Shown here piece by piece: positions 43,301-52,626 of a DNA stretch of 64,000 nucleotides (positions are counted from its first letter, which is position 1; each line of letters opens with the position of its first letter). The stretch spans positions 310,001 to 374,000 of the forward strand of contig NZ_JAHXBN010000010.1 in NCBI RefSeq assembly GCF_019924045.1. Reading direction: 5' to 3'. The DNA comes from Dyadobacter fermentans (GTDB taxonomy: Bacteria > Bacteroidota > Bacteroidia > Cytophagales > Spirosomataceae). The translations under genes were made by a program, and so were the position numbers. Under the pieces are notes generated by a model. It was not told the DNA's origin, did no database searches, and saw only the letters and a list, made by a program, of their open reading frames with translations.

Positions 43301-45698
43301 TCAGAGAGCATTGACGCTCGATGCCAACCGGGCATATTCGGCGGGTAACACGAGCTACCTCACGGGTACTTTCAACCTGGCTGGCTACAACATCAATACC
43401 GATGATTTACGGTTGATATTTTCCTATAAAAACCACGGCCAGAAAACGAATAGTAATAATAAGGTATGGATAAGAGGTAAGGACACCGACGCCTGGATCG
43501 AGACTTACGATCTTTTCGCAAATCAGAACCTTACGACCCAGGGATACAAGACAACGGTCCCGCTTGAAATAAGCGCATTGCTGTCGGCAAATGCGAAAAA
43601 CTTCTCGTCGAGTTTCCAGGTCCGCTGGGGGCAATGGGGAAAAATGATCACCTCCGATTACAGCAACGGCGCGGGCTATTCTTTCGATGATATCCGCATT
43701 GTGTCGGTGATCGACGATATTCAAATGCTGGCATTGCTCGCGCCGCCTACCGAAAGCTGCGGGCTGAGCAATGCGGAAACGATCGCTATCCGCATCCGAA
43801 ACAGCTCTGCGCGGGATATTTCCAACCTGCCAATTGCATTGTCGCTCCCGAACGGGACCATCCTCCGCGATACGATCGCGTCGCTTGCCAAACGCACAAC
43901 CATCGATTTTACTTTCGGTCCCAAGGCTGATCTTTCGGCGATAGGGGCATTAAATCTCAAAGCATGGTCGGAATTAGCGACCGACAGTTTCCGGGACAAT
44001 GACACACTGGCGGTTAAAGTTTTCAATGCGCCGGTATTGAGCTCGTTCCCTTATCTTGAAAATTTTGAAAACGGCGACGGCTTTTGGAGTGCCAAGGGAA
44101 CGAACAGCTCCTGGAAATGGGGTACGCCTACTTCGAGTGGATTGAACAAAGCAGCCAGCGGAACCAAGGTGTGGAAAACCAACCTGGCGGGAGGGTACAA
44201 CGACAAAGAAGAATCGTATTTGTACTCACCTTGCTTCAATGTGAGCAGCCTGACTTCGCCGACATTGAGTTTTAGTGCGGCAATCGATCTGGAAGTGTGC
44301 GAGCCTACGCCCTGCGATTACGTGTATATCGAATATTCCGGAAACGGCGGTCCATGGACCCGCCTGGGCGCAGTGGGGCAGGGTACTAACTGGTATAATA
44401 AAACCTACTCGGGTAACGGTGCCTGGGCTATGCAGGATTACCTACGCTGGCACGTGGCGAGCATGGCGTTGCCTACCGGATTTGTGAACCTCAAATTGCG
44501 TTTTGTACTGATCTCTGATGGTTTCACCCACCGCGAGGGAATTGCCCTGGACGACATTCATATTTTCGACAAAGTTGCTCCCATTCTCGATAATACCGGT
44601 GGTGTGGCTACCCAGCAGGTGTCGGGCTCGGGTTGGGTGAATTTCACGACCAATGGGAAATTGATAGCTGCCATTAACCCCAACGGACAGAATATGGGCA
44701 ATACCGAGGTAAAGTCTTATCTGAACACGGTAGGCGTCAGAAATGGGAACGGACAGTATTATCTCGACAGGAATTTTACCATAAAACCTGCTAACAGCGA
44801 ACTCGCAAGCCTGGCAACTGTCCGGTTCTACTTCCTTGAAACTGAAAGTGAAGCTTTGATCAATGCAGTGGGCTGCGGTACTTGCGAAAAACCTGTGAAT
44901 CCTTTTGAACTTGGTGTTTCCAAATACCGGAATGCGGCCAGCCCTGCCAAAGAGGATGGCTCACTATCCAATAGTGTCGACGGCGGCTGGTCGTTCCATC
45001 CCGCGGGCGAAGTAGCGATCGTCCCCTACGACAAAGGATACTATGTGGAAATGAAGTTGAAATCTTTTTCAGAATTCTGGTTTTCGAAAGGGTTTGTGGG
45101 AAATCCGGGCGCATTGCCCGTCGAGTTGGTGAGTTTCAATGCGAGGAAAAGGCAGGAAGATCTGTCATCGAAAGACGTGATCCTGGAATGGGAAACTGCT
45201 TCCGAAGAGAATTTCGATCATTTCGATATTGAGGTAGCCAACGGCGACGAGGCTTACCGGCAAGGAAAATTTGTGCGGCTGGCGCAGGTTTTCGGGGAAG
45301 GTAATTTGAAAAGCGGCCGAAAATATGAGTACGTCGATCGGCTGCCCGGCAAGTGGGGAAACTTGTATTACAGGCTTAAAATGGTGGATATCGACAGCAC
45401 GTATCAGTACTCCCGAGTGCGCCCGGTTGCATTCGAAGCGCAATCCGAATGGTCGGTTTATCCTAACCCTTCGAAAGGCGTTTTCTACCTCGGCGACGAT
45501 GTTCCTGCGAGCCGCTCTGTGTCCGTGAATGTGTACGACCTGCAAGGAAGAATTTTGAAGCAACTGGATGGTGAGGCATTGAACCCGGCGCAGAAGCGCA
45601 AGGTTGACCTCTCCGGTCGCGAATTTGAGGAAGGAATATATGTACTGGAAGTAGTGAATGGAGAAACAAAACAGGCATTCCAGGTGTTGAAAAACTGA
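40308..45698 (+). CDS. Giant secreted S8 subtilase with type IX secretion sorting domain
   Basis: This is a 1796-residue protein with a signal peptide (to about residue 22) and an N-terminal pro-region. The subtilisin-like domain has Asp249 (GIGDES), His274 (SHGLHVMGT) and Ser446 (GSGTSMATPAVSG). Further on come a P-domain-like sandwich (about 525-650), a Ig-like/fibronectin-like part (SALQCEGYISLDWTAVTG), CARDB-like and jelly-roll segments, a MAM-like stretch (FPYLENFENGDGFW) and the C-terminal T9SS type A sorting domain (WSVYPNPSKGVFY to the end). It is probably exported through the type IX system and attached to or released from the surface to digest proteins. It is monocistronic by position. 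Confidence 0.92.
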   Translation: MKWKNLYYTLLLASLCTGHVKGQKRQDYQILLRSGSIQPERNISSGSARSNAAFRLSNTGQKSLVVIQFDDIPTEQERQELKREGIELLEYIPNYAYTATIAPGSNPGALARTKGRAIIELSAEQKMQPGLANGNIPSHAFTGPSTVDLWISYPKSFSYEEVQAALQSRQYEVISDQYKNYQILTVRVPLKELKTLAGQPFVQYVQAIPQADRQLNNKSTANGRANVLKSALPGNRNLSGAGVVVGIGDESNPLRHIDFNSRIINRAPIEAGSHGLHVMGTMAGAGIMDERFAGYAPKATVVAQSYSSILAYSPQYVQDFGMVITNNSYGSDVTTCETNGTYDLYSYILDQQAFEMPYLQHVFAAGNSGNTTCAPFAMGFGTVLGGYQTAKNVITVGATGETGGLMSNSSQGPVKDGRLKPEITAQGNGVVSTIPVNLYGGGSGTSMATPAVSGGLAMLYERYRQLNGNQNPKNGLMKALLVNGAVDKGNEGPDYRFGFGWLNLLRSVKMLETQSYATGQVAHQGTNNFSINVPANTAQMKVMLYWNDPAGSTLASQSLVHNLDLQVTNPASNVILPRILDPTAANVTNVAATGADNRNNMEQVVINNPGAGSYTISVKGTTVGQSPSQEYFVVYDIIPNSLTITNPIGGERLKDGDPIYISWDAFGNSASNFTVQYSGNNGGVWTNISTTVAAGTSQLAWAVPVGMRSDKVRVRVIQNSTGAQSISEPFTVIGVPGVTLSALQCEGYISLDWTAVTGASDYEVMMLKGKEMVPVAITAGTTYSLGGLFKDSTYYVSVRARVNGQPGRRALAISRKPDTGTCAGSISDNDLKIESIVTPASSGRKSTSTELSGAVFVKMRIKNLDDVDFNGSLDVGYELNGTAVPIETITPFIEKGKTYDHTFAVGANLANPGDYKIKVYIHSNADVVTANDTLTKLFRQLPNDQLTLPFNDDMENLPAQSVTIAQMGLTGDGRYDFSADTDAGRIRTFINTGFAASGQRALTLDANRAYSAGNTSYLTGTFNLAGYNINTDDLRLIFSYKNHGQKTNSNNKVWIRGKDTDAWIETYDLFANQNLTTQGYKTTVPLEISALLSANAKNFSSSFQVRWGQWGKMITSDYSNGAGYSFDDIRIVSVIDDIQMLALLAPPTESCGLSNAETIAIRIRNSSARDISNLPIALSLPNGTILRDTIASLAKRTTIDFTFGPKADLSAIGALNLKAWSELATDSFRDNDTLAVKVFNAPVLSSFPYLENFENGDGFWSAKGTNSSWKWGTPTSSGLNKAASGTKVWKTNLAGGYNDKEESYLYSPCFNVSSLTSPTLSFSAAIDLEVCEPTPCDYVYIEYSGNGGPWTRLGAVGQGTNWYNKTYSGNGAWAMQDYLRWHVASMALPTGFVNLKLRFVLISDGFTHREGIALDDIHIFDKVAPILDNTGGVATQQVSGSGWVNFTTNGKLIAAINPNGQNMGNTEVKSYLNTVGVRNGNGQYYLDRNFTIKPANSELASLATVRFYFLETESEALINAVGCGTCEKPVNPFELGVSKYRNAASPAKEDGSLSNSVDGGWSFHPAGEVAIVPYDKGYYVEMKLKSFSEFWFSKGFVGNPGALPVELVSFNARKRQEDLSSKDVILEWETASEENFDHFDIEVANGDEAYRQGKFVRLAQVFGEGNLKSGRKYEYVDRLPGKWGNLYYRLKMVDIDSTYQYSRVRPVAFEAQSEWSVYPNPSKGVFYLGDDVPASRSVSVNVYDLQGRILKQLDGEALNPAQKRKVDLSGREFEEGIYVLEVVNGETKQAFQVLKN

Positions 45699-45784
45699 TG
45701 TAACCTCTGCTATCGTTTAAAAAATCCTTCTGATGCAGCATATTGGCAGGTGAAAGCGAATAGCTTTACAACAGACCGCATTTT

Positions 45785-46768
45785 ATGAATGTCATGAACA
45801 AAGTTTTACTGATCCTTTGCCTCTTCACACTCTCTGATTCTTATGCTCAAACCGGCAGACCGGTCAATTCGCTGATCCTCGACACCGACATCGGTCCGGA
45901 TTACGACGATGTAGGGGCGATGGCCGTCATGCACGCATTAGCCGACAAGGGAGAGGTAAAGCCGCTGGCAGTAATTTCCTCTAATAAAAATGAACTGGTA
46001 GTACCTACTATCGAAATCCTCAATACCTATTTCGGCCGTCCTGAGTTGCTCACCGGTGCTCCCAAAGGGAAAGGGGCGAGTTTCGGGGCTACACAAAAAT
46101 GGCCGGAAATGCTGGTTGAGAAATATCCGCATAAGATCGCCAAAACGTCGGATGCACCGGATGCGGTGGAAATCTATCGTAAGATCCTCGCCAAGCAGCC
46201 CGACCAGAGCGTTACCATTGTGACGGTGGGTTTTCTGACCAATCTCGCCGATTTGCTGGATTCCGGGCCGGATGCCAATTCACAGCTATCGGGTAGCAAC
46301 CTTGTCCGCAAGAAAGTAAAGCAGCTCGTGTCGATGGCCGGCGGGTTTCCGAAAGGCCGTGAATATAATGTGCTGGTTGATTCGGTGGCGTCGGCCAAAG
46401 TCTTTGCCGAGTGGCCTACCGAAATCCTTTTCAGTGGTTTTGAAATTGGGAAAGAAATTAAAACCGGCAAGCGGGTAATCGCTAATGAAAGTCTGAAAAG
46501 CCCGGTGAAAGATGTCTTTGCGATGGCAATGCCATTGTCGAAAGGTGACGCGGACGGCAGGATGAGCTGGGACCAGACGGCCGTGTTGGTGGCCATTCGG
46601 GGAATTCAGCCCTATTTTGGTGTAAAACGCGGAAGAATCATGGTCGACGGCGGTAATAACAGCTGGCAGGACGATCCCATGGGCCCGCATGCGTATCTCA
46701 CGCCCAACATGCCCTTCGAACAGCTTACAGCGCTGATCGAAGGACTGATGATGTGGCAAGGCAAGTAG
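45785..46768 (+). CDS. Nucleoside hydrolase-family protein, exported
   Basis: This 327-residue protein has a signal peptide (to about residue 21, SYAQ) followed by the IU-nucleoside hydrolase calcium motif DTDIGPDYDD (33-42). Other family segments are VTIVTVGFLTNLADLLD and SWDQTAVLVAIRG. The family cleaves N-glycosidic bonds of ribonucleosides; in Bacteroidota several exported members with unknown substrate exist. It follows the subtilase by 86 nt and ends 3 nt before the convergent aldolase gene. Confidence 0.9.
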   Translation: MNVMNKVLLILCLFTLSDSYAQTGRPVNSLILDTDIGPDYDDVGAMAVMHALADKGEVKPLAVISSNKNELVVPTIEILNTYFGRPELLTGAPKGKGASFGATQKWPEMLVEKYPHKIAKTSDAPDAVEIYRKILAKQPDQSVTIVTVGFLTNLADLLDSGPDANSQLSGSNLVRKKVKQLVSMAGGFPKGREYNVLVDSVASAKVFAEWPTEILFSGFEIGKEIKTGKRVIANESLKSPVKDVFAMAMPLSKGDADGRMSWDQTAVLVAIRGIQPYFGVKRGRIMVDGGNNSWQDDPMGPHAYLTPNMPFEQLTALIEGLMMWQGK

Positions 46769-46771
46769 GTT

Positions 46772-47587
46772 TTAAACTACCATTGAAGTATCAAGTTGAG
46801 CAGTCGGAGCATTGTCGCCGGCTGCCCTTTTTATTTTGTCAAAATCCGCATTCAGTTTTTGCACGAAAAGCGCTACATCGAAGCTGTGTACAACGATATT
46901 CGCACCTTCTTTCATCCATTGAATTTGCCTTTCGGGTTCGAGCGAGAAGTGGATACCGATCGCTAATCCTTTGGCACGTGCGGTGCGGATGATGTAGGAA
47001 ACGGCTTTCTCAAATTCCGGATGATCGTATTGCTCGGGTAATCCTAGGCTGACGGACAAATCGTGCGGGCCGATGAAAACGGCGTCCAGCCCCGGCACCG
47101 ACAGTAATGCATCCAGATCGTCCATAGCCGGGACGCTCTCAATGTTAGCAATACAAATATTTCCCGCATTGTATTTTTCCACATAATCCCGCATAGGGTC
47201 GGGTATGGGCACAGCACCGCTCAGATAATTCTGCAAAACTTCGCCTTTTAGCGGTCGGTACTTGGTAGCGCCGACCAGCTCTGTTACCTGCGCCACGGAT
47301 TCGAGGTAAGGCGCAACAATGCCTTTTGCGCCTGCATCGATGGCCTGGCAGGCAAGGTAGGGGTCGGGACACGGAATGCGGACGATGGGGGTAATGCCCA
47401 AATGCCGGAATTGCTGGCATAATGTCGCCATTTCCGTCCTGCCCAGCGGAATGTGCTCGGTATCGATGAACACGAAGTCGACGCCCGTTTTCTTCACGGC
47501 CGCAGGCCACATCGGGCCGGTGGAGGTAATGCAGGTGCCGTATACATTGCCGCCGTTTTTCAGTTTTTCGAGTAATGTGGATTCCAT
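46772..47587 (-). CDS. HpcH/HpaI aldolase-family protein
   Basis: This 271-residue TIM-barrel enzyme related to 2-keto-3-deoxy-acid aldolases has metal-binding Glu and Asp (VFIDTEHIPLGR, ANIESVPAMDDL, FIGPHDLSVSLG) in the expected order. The family splits 2-keto-3-deoxy sugar acids or similar compounds to pyruvate plus an aldehyde. The ATG at 47587 gives the usual start and leaves a 14-nt gap after the upstream stop; the longer frame to 47620 would overlap it. It is third in a three-gene operon. Confidence 0.88.
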   Translation of the reverse strand: MESTLLEKLKNGGNVYGTCITSTGPMWPAAVKKTGVDFVFIDTEHIPLGRTEMATLCQQFRHLGITPIVRIPCPDPYLACQAIDAGAKGIVAPYLESVAQVTELVGATKYRPLKGEVLQNYLSGAVPIPDPMRDYVEKYNAGNICIANIESVPAMDDLDALLSVPGLDAVFIGPHDLSVSLGLPEQYDHPEFEKAVSYIIRTARAKGLAIGIHFSLEPERQIQWMKEGANIVVHSFDVALFVQKLNADFDKIKRAAGDNAPTAQLDTSMVV

Positions 47588-47601
47588 TGTGAGATCTTCA
47601 A

Positions 47602-50022
47602 TTATTGTTTCATCAACCATATCTCCGTCACCTGCGAGCCGCGTTCACCTTCGCCGCAAGTCCATTCAAAAATGACTTTGCCGTCGGCAGTCGCCGCCTT
47701 AGGTACATTGAATTCGAACGTGGGCTGCTCGCCGGTCTGGATAAAATCGTGGATAATCTGTCCGTCGTCGGTAGTCATGCGCATGCGCGAACGGAAGCGT
47801 CCCGTGTACGAAATGCGGAGGCGGTAAGCAGCTTCGGGATCGAGATTGTCATAGCGGATCTGCAAGGGTTGGTCGTAGAGGGTTTTGGCCTGTTTCATCC
47901 AGGCACGCGGCGTTACTTGTCCTTTGAAGCCAGTGGCCTGAATTTCATCCACCCATTCTTCTCCTACCAAACCGACCCCAAAACCGATCCGGGGCGATTG
48001 TAAACTACCCGGATCTTTCTCCCAGGGCAAACCTGGTACAACACGGTACCAGCTTTCCGGATCACCGAAATGGTCGTAAAAGCCACCCGGGCCCGGGTCT
48101 GTACGATGCAATAGCCGATCGATTTCCCGAAGCATTTCGGCCTCGCTGGTCAGCTTTTCAATCCTCTTAAACTGATCTAATAAATAGGGTGCATCATTCA
48201 GCGGCATATGGATCAAATCCACAAAATTACCGCGGCCGGACATAGCGCCGTGTTTTTTCATGGTCAGCTGTGCGCCGATGCTTTTGAACAATGAATCGGC
48301 GAGGTCATAGCATTTTTGCTGATGATCCGGGAGAATGCGTTCTTTCCAGGCTTTTTCCAACAGGCTCTCTGCATCACGGATCGCCTTCATCGCTCCGGAT
48401 TTGCCGGCAGATGCCAATGCGCGTCGCGTTTGCTGTTCCAGTTCGAGTTCGTAAATGAGCCGCTGGCGGGTGTAATCGTCGAAATAGGCGCGGATCAACC
48501 CCATCTGGAACCTTGGGTTTTGCAGTAATTTTAAGGGCGCACTCTTTTCCATCGACTGCCATTGGCGGAGGGTAATACCTATCCCGTCGTTGTCGACAAC
48601 CTCGCCACGCCAGTTCTTTTCAAGGTCGACGATCGCCTGTGCGCCTGCTTCTTTGTATTCAGGACCGAAAAAAAGTCTGGAATAATCGCGCAATGTCTCG
48701 ATAACCGGTATTTCCGGATCCCAATCCTGATCGCTCCACACAAACTTGTTGACGTCGTCATTAGTGCCTTCCGAGTAGCTCACACTGCCGATTCCATATT
48801 GGTCTAATGCATTATGGATCATTTTTTCATCAAAAGGACGCGGATTGATGCTCTCGCGCCCGAGCGTCATCGCCCACGCGAGGTCCCAATGCGGTACCGG
48901 ATATTGCGCCGAATAGTTATGGGTAATATCGGGATAATGGCGGATCGGGATGGATGGTTTGAGCATTTCCCGGATTTTTTGTACCGGGATCTTTACCCAT
49001 GGCCCGAATACCACGCCGCCGAACCAGGGATATTCCTTGTTGGCATGGCTAAAAAATGCATCGAACCATTTCTGGGTAGGGCGGAACACTTGGGGTGAAA
49101 CCCATATTTTGGCTTTGGGATGGTATTTCTGCAATAGCGTCGCCTCTTTTTCCAGCCATGCGAAAAGCACATCCGGCTCCAATTCGCCCGGATCGCCTGC
49201 CGGTACAAACACGCCATCGAGCTTCGGTAAGCTTGCGAATACCTGATCGCGCTCGGCGAGCTCCTTTGCAATGGAGTCGGGGTGGACGTAGTTTTTACCC
49301 ATATTCGGATACCAGATCGAGACGTCGAGGCCATACGACTTGCAAATGCGCGACTGCTCGACGATCATTTGCGCGGCGGGTATTTTCATATGAGGGCTCG
49401 TAGCATCGTCGTCCGTGCGAGGGGGAAGAATTTCGATGGTATTGGCACCGAAAAGTGCCAGTTCGCGGATGTACTGATCGAAACCGGCGACGGTGAACGC
49501 ATCATAGGCATTCGTTTTGGGGCGATAGCCGAGCTGGTGGCCGCGCATCGGATACCGCGGGCTGGTGCTGATCGCCAACCGGCCATCGACCAGCAATTTG
49601 CCACGGGTCATTTCCGCTTTCCGCAAGAACCGGCCCACGCCGTACAATATCCCACGGGCGTCTTTTCCTGCGATAATAAGGGTATTCGAAGATCCTGCGA
49701 CCAGTTTAAAGCCTTCACTTTTTAGTTCCGGCACTGCGGAAACGGCATTTCTGTATGGTTCCGGTAATTTGCCCAGTTCACTCTCCGATACGATCAGGAT
49801 CACATTTCCGCTTTTCGGGAGTTTTTTGGCTACGGGGAGTTTGATGCCCGTCCGCTTTTCCACCTCATTTTGTAATACTTCAATGCTTCGAAGCAATGTA
49901 GCCTTGTCGCCTGGGCTGAAAATCTGGCTTTTGGATAAATCAATGGATTGCGAAAAGGCAGAGCCGGTCAACAGTACGACGAGCAGAAGGGCAATGAACC
50001 GGGAAGATGTTCGGTAAGGCAT
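47602..50022 (-). CDS. Large exported glycosidase-like protein (alpha-glucuronidase/GH20-like N-terminal domain)
   Basis: This 806-residue protein has a signal peptide (to about 25) and an N-terminal GH67/GH20-type alpha/beta domain (about 40-140: LLRSIEVLQNEVEKRTGI, GNVILIVSES, LIIAGKDARGILYGVGRFLR). A TIM-barrel-like middle follows (about 150-450: FGANTIEILPPRTDDD, DVSIWYPNMG, LDGVFVPAGDPGELEPD, FGGVVFGPWVK). The C-terminal helical region ends in a beta domain. The GDPGE segment is a candidate acidic site. No exact CAZy family can be fixed by sight. It lies 3 nt after a NagX-like gene and 14 nt before the aldolase. Confidence 0.8.
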   Translation of the reverse strand: MPYRTSSRFIALLLVVLLTGSAFSQSIDLSKSQIFSPGDKATLLRSIEVLQNEVEKRTGIKLPVAKKLPKSGNVILIVSESELGKLPEPYRNAVSAVPELKSEGFKLVAGSSNTLIIAGKDARGILYGVGRFLRKAEMTRGKLLVDGRLAISTSPRYPMRGHQLGYRPKTNAYDAFTVAGFDQYIRELALFGANTIEILPPRTDDDATSPHMKIPAAQMIVEQSRICKSYGLDVSIWYPNMGKNYVHPDSIAKELAERDQVFASLPKLDGVFVPAGDPGELEPDVLFAWLEKEATLLQKYHPKAKIWVSPQVFRPTQKWFDAFFSHANKEYPWFGGVVFGPWVKIPVQKIREMLKPSIPIRHYPDITHNYSAQYPVPHWDLAWAMTLGRESINPRPFDEKMIHNALDQYGIGSVSYSEGTNDDVNKFVWSDQDWDPEIPVIETLRDYSRLFFGPEYKEAGAQAIVDLEKNWRGEVVDNDGIGITLRQWQSMEKSAPLKLLQNPRFQMGLIRAYFDDYTRQRLIYELELEQQTRRALASAGKSGAMKAIRDAESLLEKAWKERILPDHQQKCYDLADSLFKSIGAQLTMKKHGAMSGRGNFVDLIHMPLNDAPYLLDQFKRIEKLTSEAEMLREIDRLLHRTDPGPGGFYDHFGDPESWYRVVPGLPWEKDPGSLQSPRIGFGVGLVGEEWVDEIQATGFKGQVTPRAWMKQAKTLYDQPLQIRYDNLDPEAAYRLRISYTGRFRSRMRMTTDDGQIIHDFIQTGEQPTFEFNVPKAATADGKVIFEWTCGEGERGSQVTEIWLMKQ

Positions 50023-50025
50023 GGG

Positions 50026-51126
50026 TTAGAGCTTAATGAAAATCCGTTTTTTATAAAGAAGGTAAGCCGGGATGAAATTGATACATACAAAAAAGAGCGC
50101 GTAAAGCATACTGGCCAGGCGCGGGTCCATTCCTGTTTGCGACAGCGCGGCCACGGCATGGTGGTTTAAAGTATCGCCGCCGGCAGGCATCAAGTAAAAT
50201 AGCAATGCGAGAATATCTGCCAGAACGTAAGCGGCGATGGCATTTGCCCCGAAAATGACACCAGGTACAATGCCACGCCTGCCCCCGCGAATGTCGATCA
50301 GGAAATACAGCGAGCCGAGCAGCATGGAAGCAAAGCCGGAGGTCACCAGTACAAAAGAGCTCGTCCAGAGGTTTTCATTGGTAGGGAAAATCAGGTTCCA
50401 GAAATAGCCCAATGCGGCAGTGGCCAAACCGACGGCCAGGAGGTAGTTGCTTTTTTCGTTGGGAGATAGCGGCAGGAGCATCAATTGGCCTGCGAGCATG
50501 CCGGTAATAGTAGTTACGATAGCCGGGAATGTACTTAAAATTCCTTCCGGGTCCCAGGTACCTTGCCACATTTTGCCAGGCAAATATTGCTGGTCGATCC
50601 AGGCGGCCAGGTTTACACCCGGTTCGAGCATTACCTTGCCGGTGCCGGGCGTCGGGATGGTGGTCAGGGCGAGCCAGTAGAGTAGGAGAATGGCAACAGC
50701 CAGACCGAGTTGCTGCTTCCAGCTGGTATTTAAGAAAAGGATCGCGCACACGAGGAACACGATCGCGATGCGGTGGAGCGTGCCGGTATAGCGCAGGTCG
50801 GAGAAGTTGAAATCGGGCAGCATGTTGAGGAACATGCCTACGGCGAATATTTTCAGCGAGCGGATGATGATCTTGCGGTACAATCCACCCTTCGGCACGT
50901 TGCGTTTTTTGGAATAGGCCAATGCAATGGAAACACCTACAATAAAAAGGAAAGTAGGTGCGATGAGGTCCGTGAATGTCAGCCCGTTCCATCGGGTATG
51001 GCGAAGCGTGGGAAACACAAAATCCTCGTGTCCCGGAAAATTGACCATGATCATCGCCGCAATGGTAAAACCACGCATTGCATCCAGCGAGAGTAATCGG
51101 GACAAAGCGCCCGAGGTGTTTTCCAT
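50026..51126 (-). CDS. NagX/DUF5009-type membrane acyltransferase
   Basis: This 366-residue inner-membrane protein has around ten helices. The N-terminal signature RLLSLDAMRGFTIAAMIMVN, followed by TFTDLIAPTFLFIVGVSIAL, is that of the heparan-alpha-glucosaminide N-acetyltransferase/NagX group. The family acetylates amino sugars across the membrane or has an unknown sugar-related role. It is the first gene of an operon with a large glycosidase-like protein and an HpaI-type aldolase. No His residue typical of human HGSNAT can be assigned with certainty. Confidence 0.88.
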   Translation of the reverse strand: MENTSGALSRLLSLDAMRGFTIAAMIMVNFPGHEDFVFPTLRHTRWNGLTFTDLIAPTFLFIVGVSIALAYSKKRNVPKGGLYRKIIIRSLKIFAVGMFLNMLPDFNFSDLRYTGTLHRIAIVFLVCAILFLNTSWKQQLGLAVAILLLYWLALTTIPTPGTGKVMLEPGVNLAAWIDQQYLPGKMWQGTWDPEGILSTFPAIVTTITGMLAGQLMLLPLSPNEKSNYLLAVGLATAALGYFWNLIFPTNENLWTSSFVLVTSGFASMLLGSLYFLIDIRGGRRGIVPGVIFGANAIAAYVLADILALLFYLMPAGGDTLNHHAVAALSQTGMDPRLASMLYALFFVCINFIPAYLLYKKRIFIKL

Positions 51127-51202
51127 AGCAGCCGTTTTATAGGGTTATGTACGGAGGCTGCTGCTGGAAGGGCTATCGGTAAACCGAAGAAAAAATGATC
51201 GG

Positions 51203-52621
51203 TTAGCTAAAAAGGTCGTTCATCGTCACCTGGTTTTGTACGAGCCCGAGCGAATTGCTGTTTTCGACGGTGCCGAACGTGGTGATCATGGTTAGAAACG
51301 CCGATTTATTGGTTTTGGTCTCACTTCGGAAAATGGCCAGTTTTTTCTCCAATTCGGCTTTGTAAGACTTACTGATCAGAAATGGAGTCTGCGAAAATTT
51401 GATCTCGCAAATTGAAACTACATGGTCTCGTCGATCGATTAACAGGTCTATCTGGGCTTCTTTTTTTGCGCTGAGCCACGATGAAGTTTCTGTGTAAATG
51501 CCGCTGATTCCAAGCGCTCTCTTGACGTTGTCGATATGTGCGAACACAACATTTTCGTAAGCATACCCGCTCCATGCACGCCATGCAGGACTGTCGATAC
51601 GGCTCATCCAGGTTCCGCTGCCGGATGTTTTTTTGTTTTTTATGAATTTGAGGTAGAATAATGAATATTGGTCGATTAACCTGTAAATGCTGGTTTTAAC
51701 CTTTTTTTTAAACGGAAGTGATTTTGAAATAAACCCGCTTTCTTCCAATTCCTCCAAGAGTTGGGTGAGCGTTCCGCCATTCACTAATGGTGAAGTTCGT
51801 ATAATTTCCTCGCGCGTCAGGCCCTGAACTTTGGCTGCGAGTGCTTCAATAATTGCAATGTGCCTTTCCGCTTTCGAGAAAAGTGAATGGTACAAGTTTT
51901 CGTATTCGAAAGTGAGTAGCCCGCCTTTGGTGAAGCAGGTTTTGTCAATGATTTGGAAAGCGCTTAGTCCGGGTGAAACTTCGTTGAGATAAAACGGAAT
52001 TCCTCCCATCGCCATGTATAGCTGGATAATCTGATATCTGTCCAGCGCAATGTTTTTAATTTGAAAGAAGTGTTCAGTTTCCTTTAAAGTAAACGGTTCG
52101 AGCCTGATTCGCCTGGTTACACGGTTATGAAGCCCTCCCTTGTTATGGATCAGTTTGTTGAGCATCCATGAAGCTGCGGAGCCGCATACAACCAATATAA
52201 TATCCGTGCGTGCCGAAGCCCAGCTGTTCCAGAAATGTTCCAGACCCGATAGAAATTGAGATTTCGGCGAATCTATCCAGGGGAGTTCATCGAAAACTAC
52301 CACTTTCTTCGGCGTTCTGTGATTTTCGAGAAACGCTTTGAGTTGCTCAAATGCCAGAAACCAGCTGTCGGGCACGGTAACTGCCTCGGCATTCTTTTTC
52401 GCATTATGTAGTTCCGCAGTGAAGTTGACTAGCTGTTGGCTCATGCTGGCATGGGCTATACCCGTCATCTGAAACACGAGCTCTTTCTGATAGACATTCC
52501 GGATCAGGAAAGTCTTACCAACGCGCCGACGACCATATATGGCCAGGAATTCCGATCTTCCGGTTTCAAGCAATTGCCGCATTTGAGCTTGCTCTACCTG
52601 TCTTCCCGCTACTTTCTCCAT
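51203..52621 (-). CDS. AAA ATPase with DUF234 C-terminal domain
   Basis: This 472-residue ATPase has a P-loop GRRRVGKT (30-37), a Walker B VVVFDELPW and the archaeal-ATPase-type central domain. A winged-helix part (GLTREEIIRTSPLVNGGTLT) and a C-terminal DUF234/PD-(D/E)XK-like segment follow, with EAQIDLLIDRRDHVVSICEI. The family is widespread but functionally undefined. It stands alone. The DNA just upstream carries repeated AGCTTAA boxes that might be used for its control. Confidence 0.88.
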   Translation of the reverse strand: MEKVAGRQVEQAQMRQLLETGRSEFLAIYGRRRVGKTFLIRNVYQKELVFQMTGIAHASMSQQLVNFTAELHNAKKNAEAVTVPDSWFLAFEQLKAFLENHRTPKKVVVFDELPWIDSPKSQFLSGLEHFWNSWASARTDIILVVCGSAASWMLNKLIHNKGGLHNRVTRRIRLEPFTLKETEHFFQIKNIALDRYQIIQLYMAMGGIPFYLNEVSPGLSAFQIIDKTCFTKGGLLTFEYENLYHSLFSKAERHIAIIEALAAKVQGLTREEIIRTSPLVNGGTLTQLLEELEESGFISKSLPFKKKVKTSIYRLIDQYSLFYLKFIKNKKTSGSGTWMSRIDSPAWRAWSGYAYENVVFAHIDNVKRALGISGIYTETSSWLSAKKEAQIDLLIDRRDHVVSICEIKFSQTPFLISKSYKAELEKKLAIFRSETKTNKSAFLTMITTFGTVENSNSLGLVQNQVTMNDLFS

Positions 52622-52626
52622 TATAT

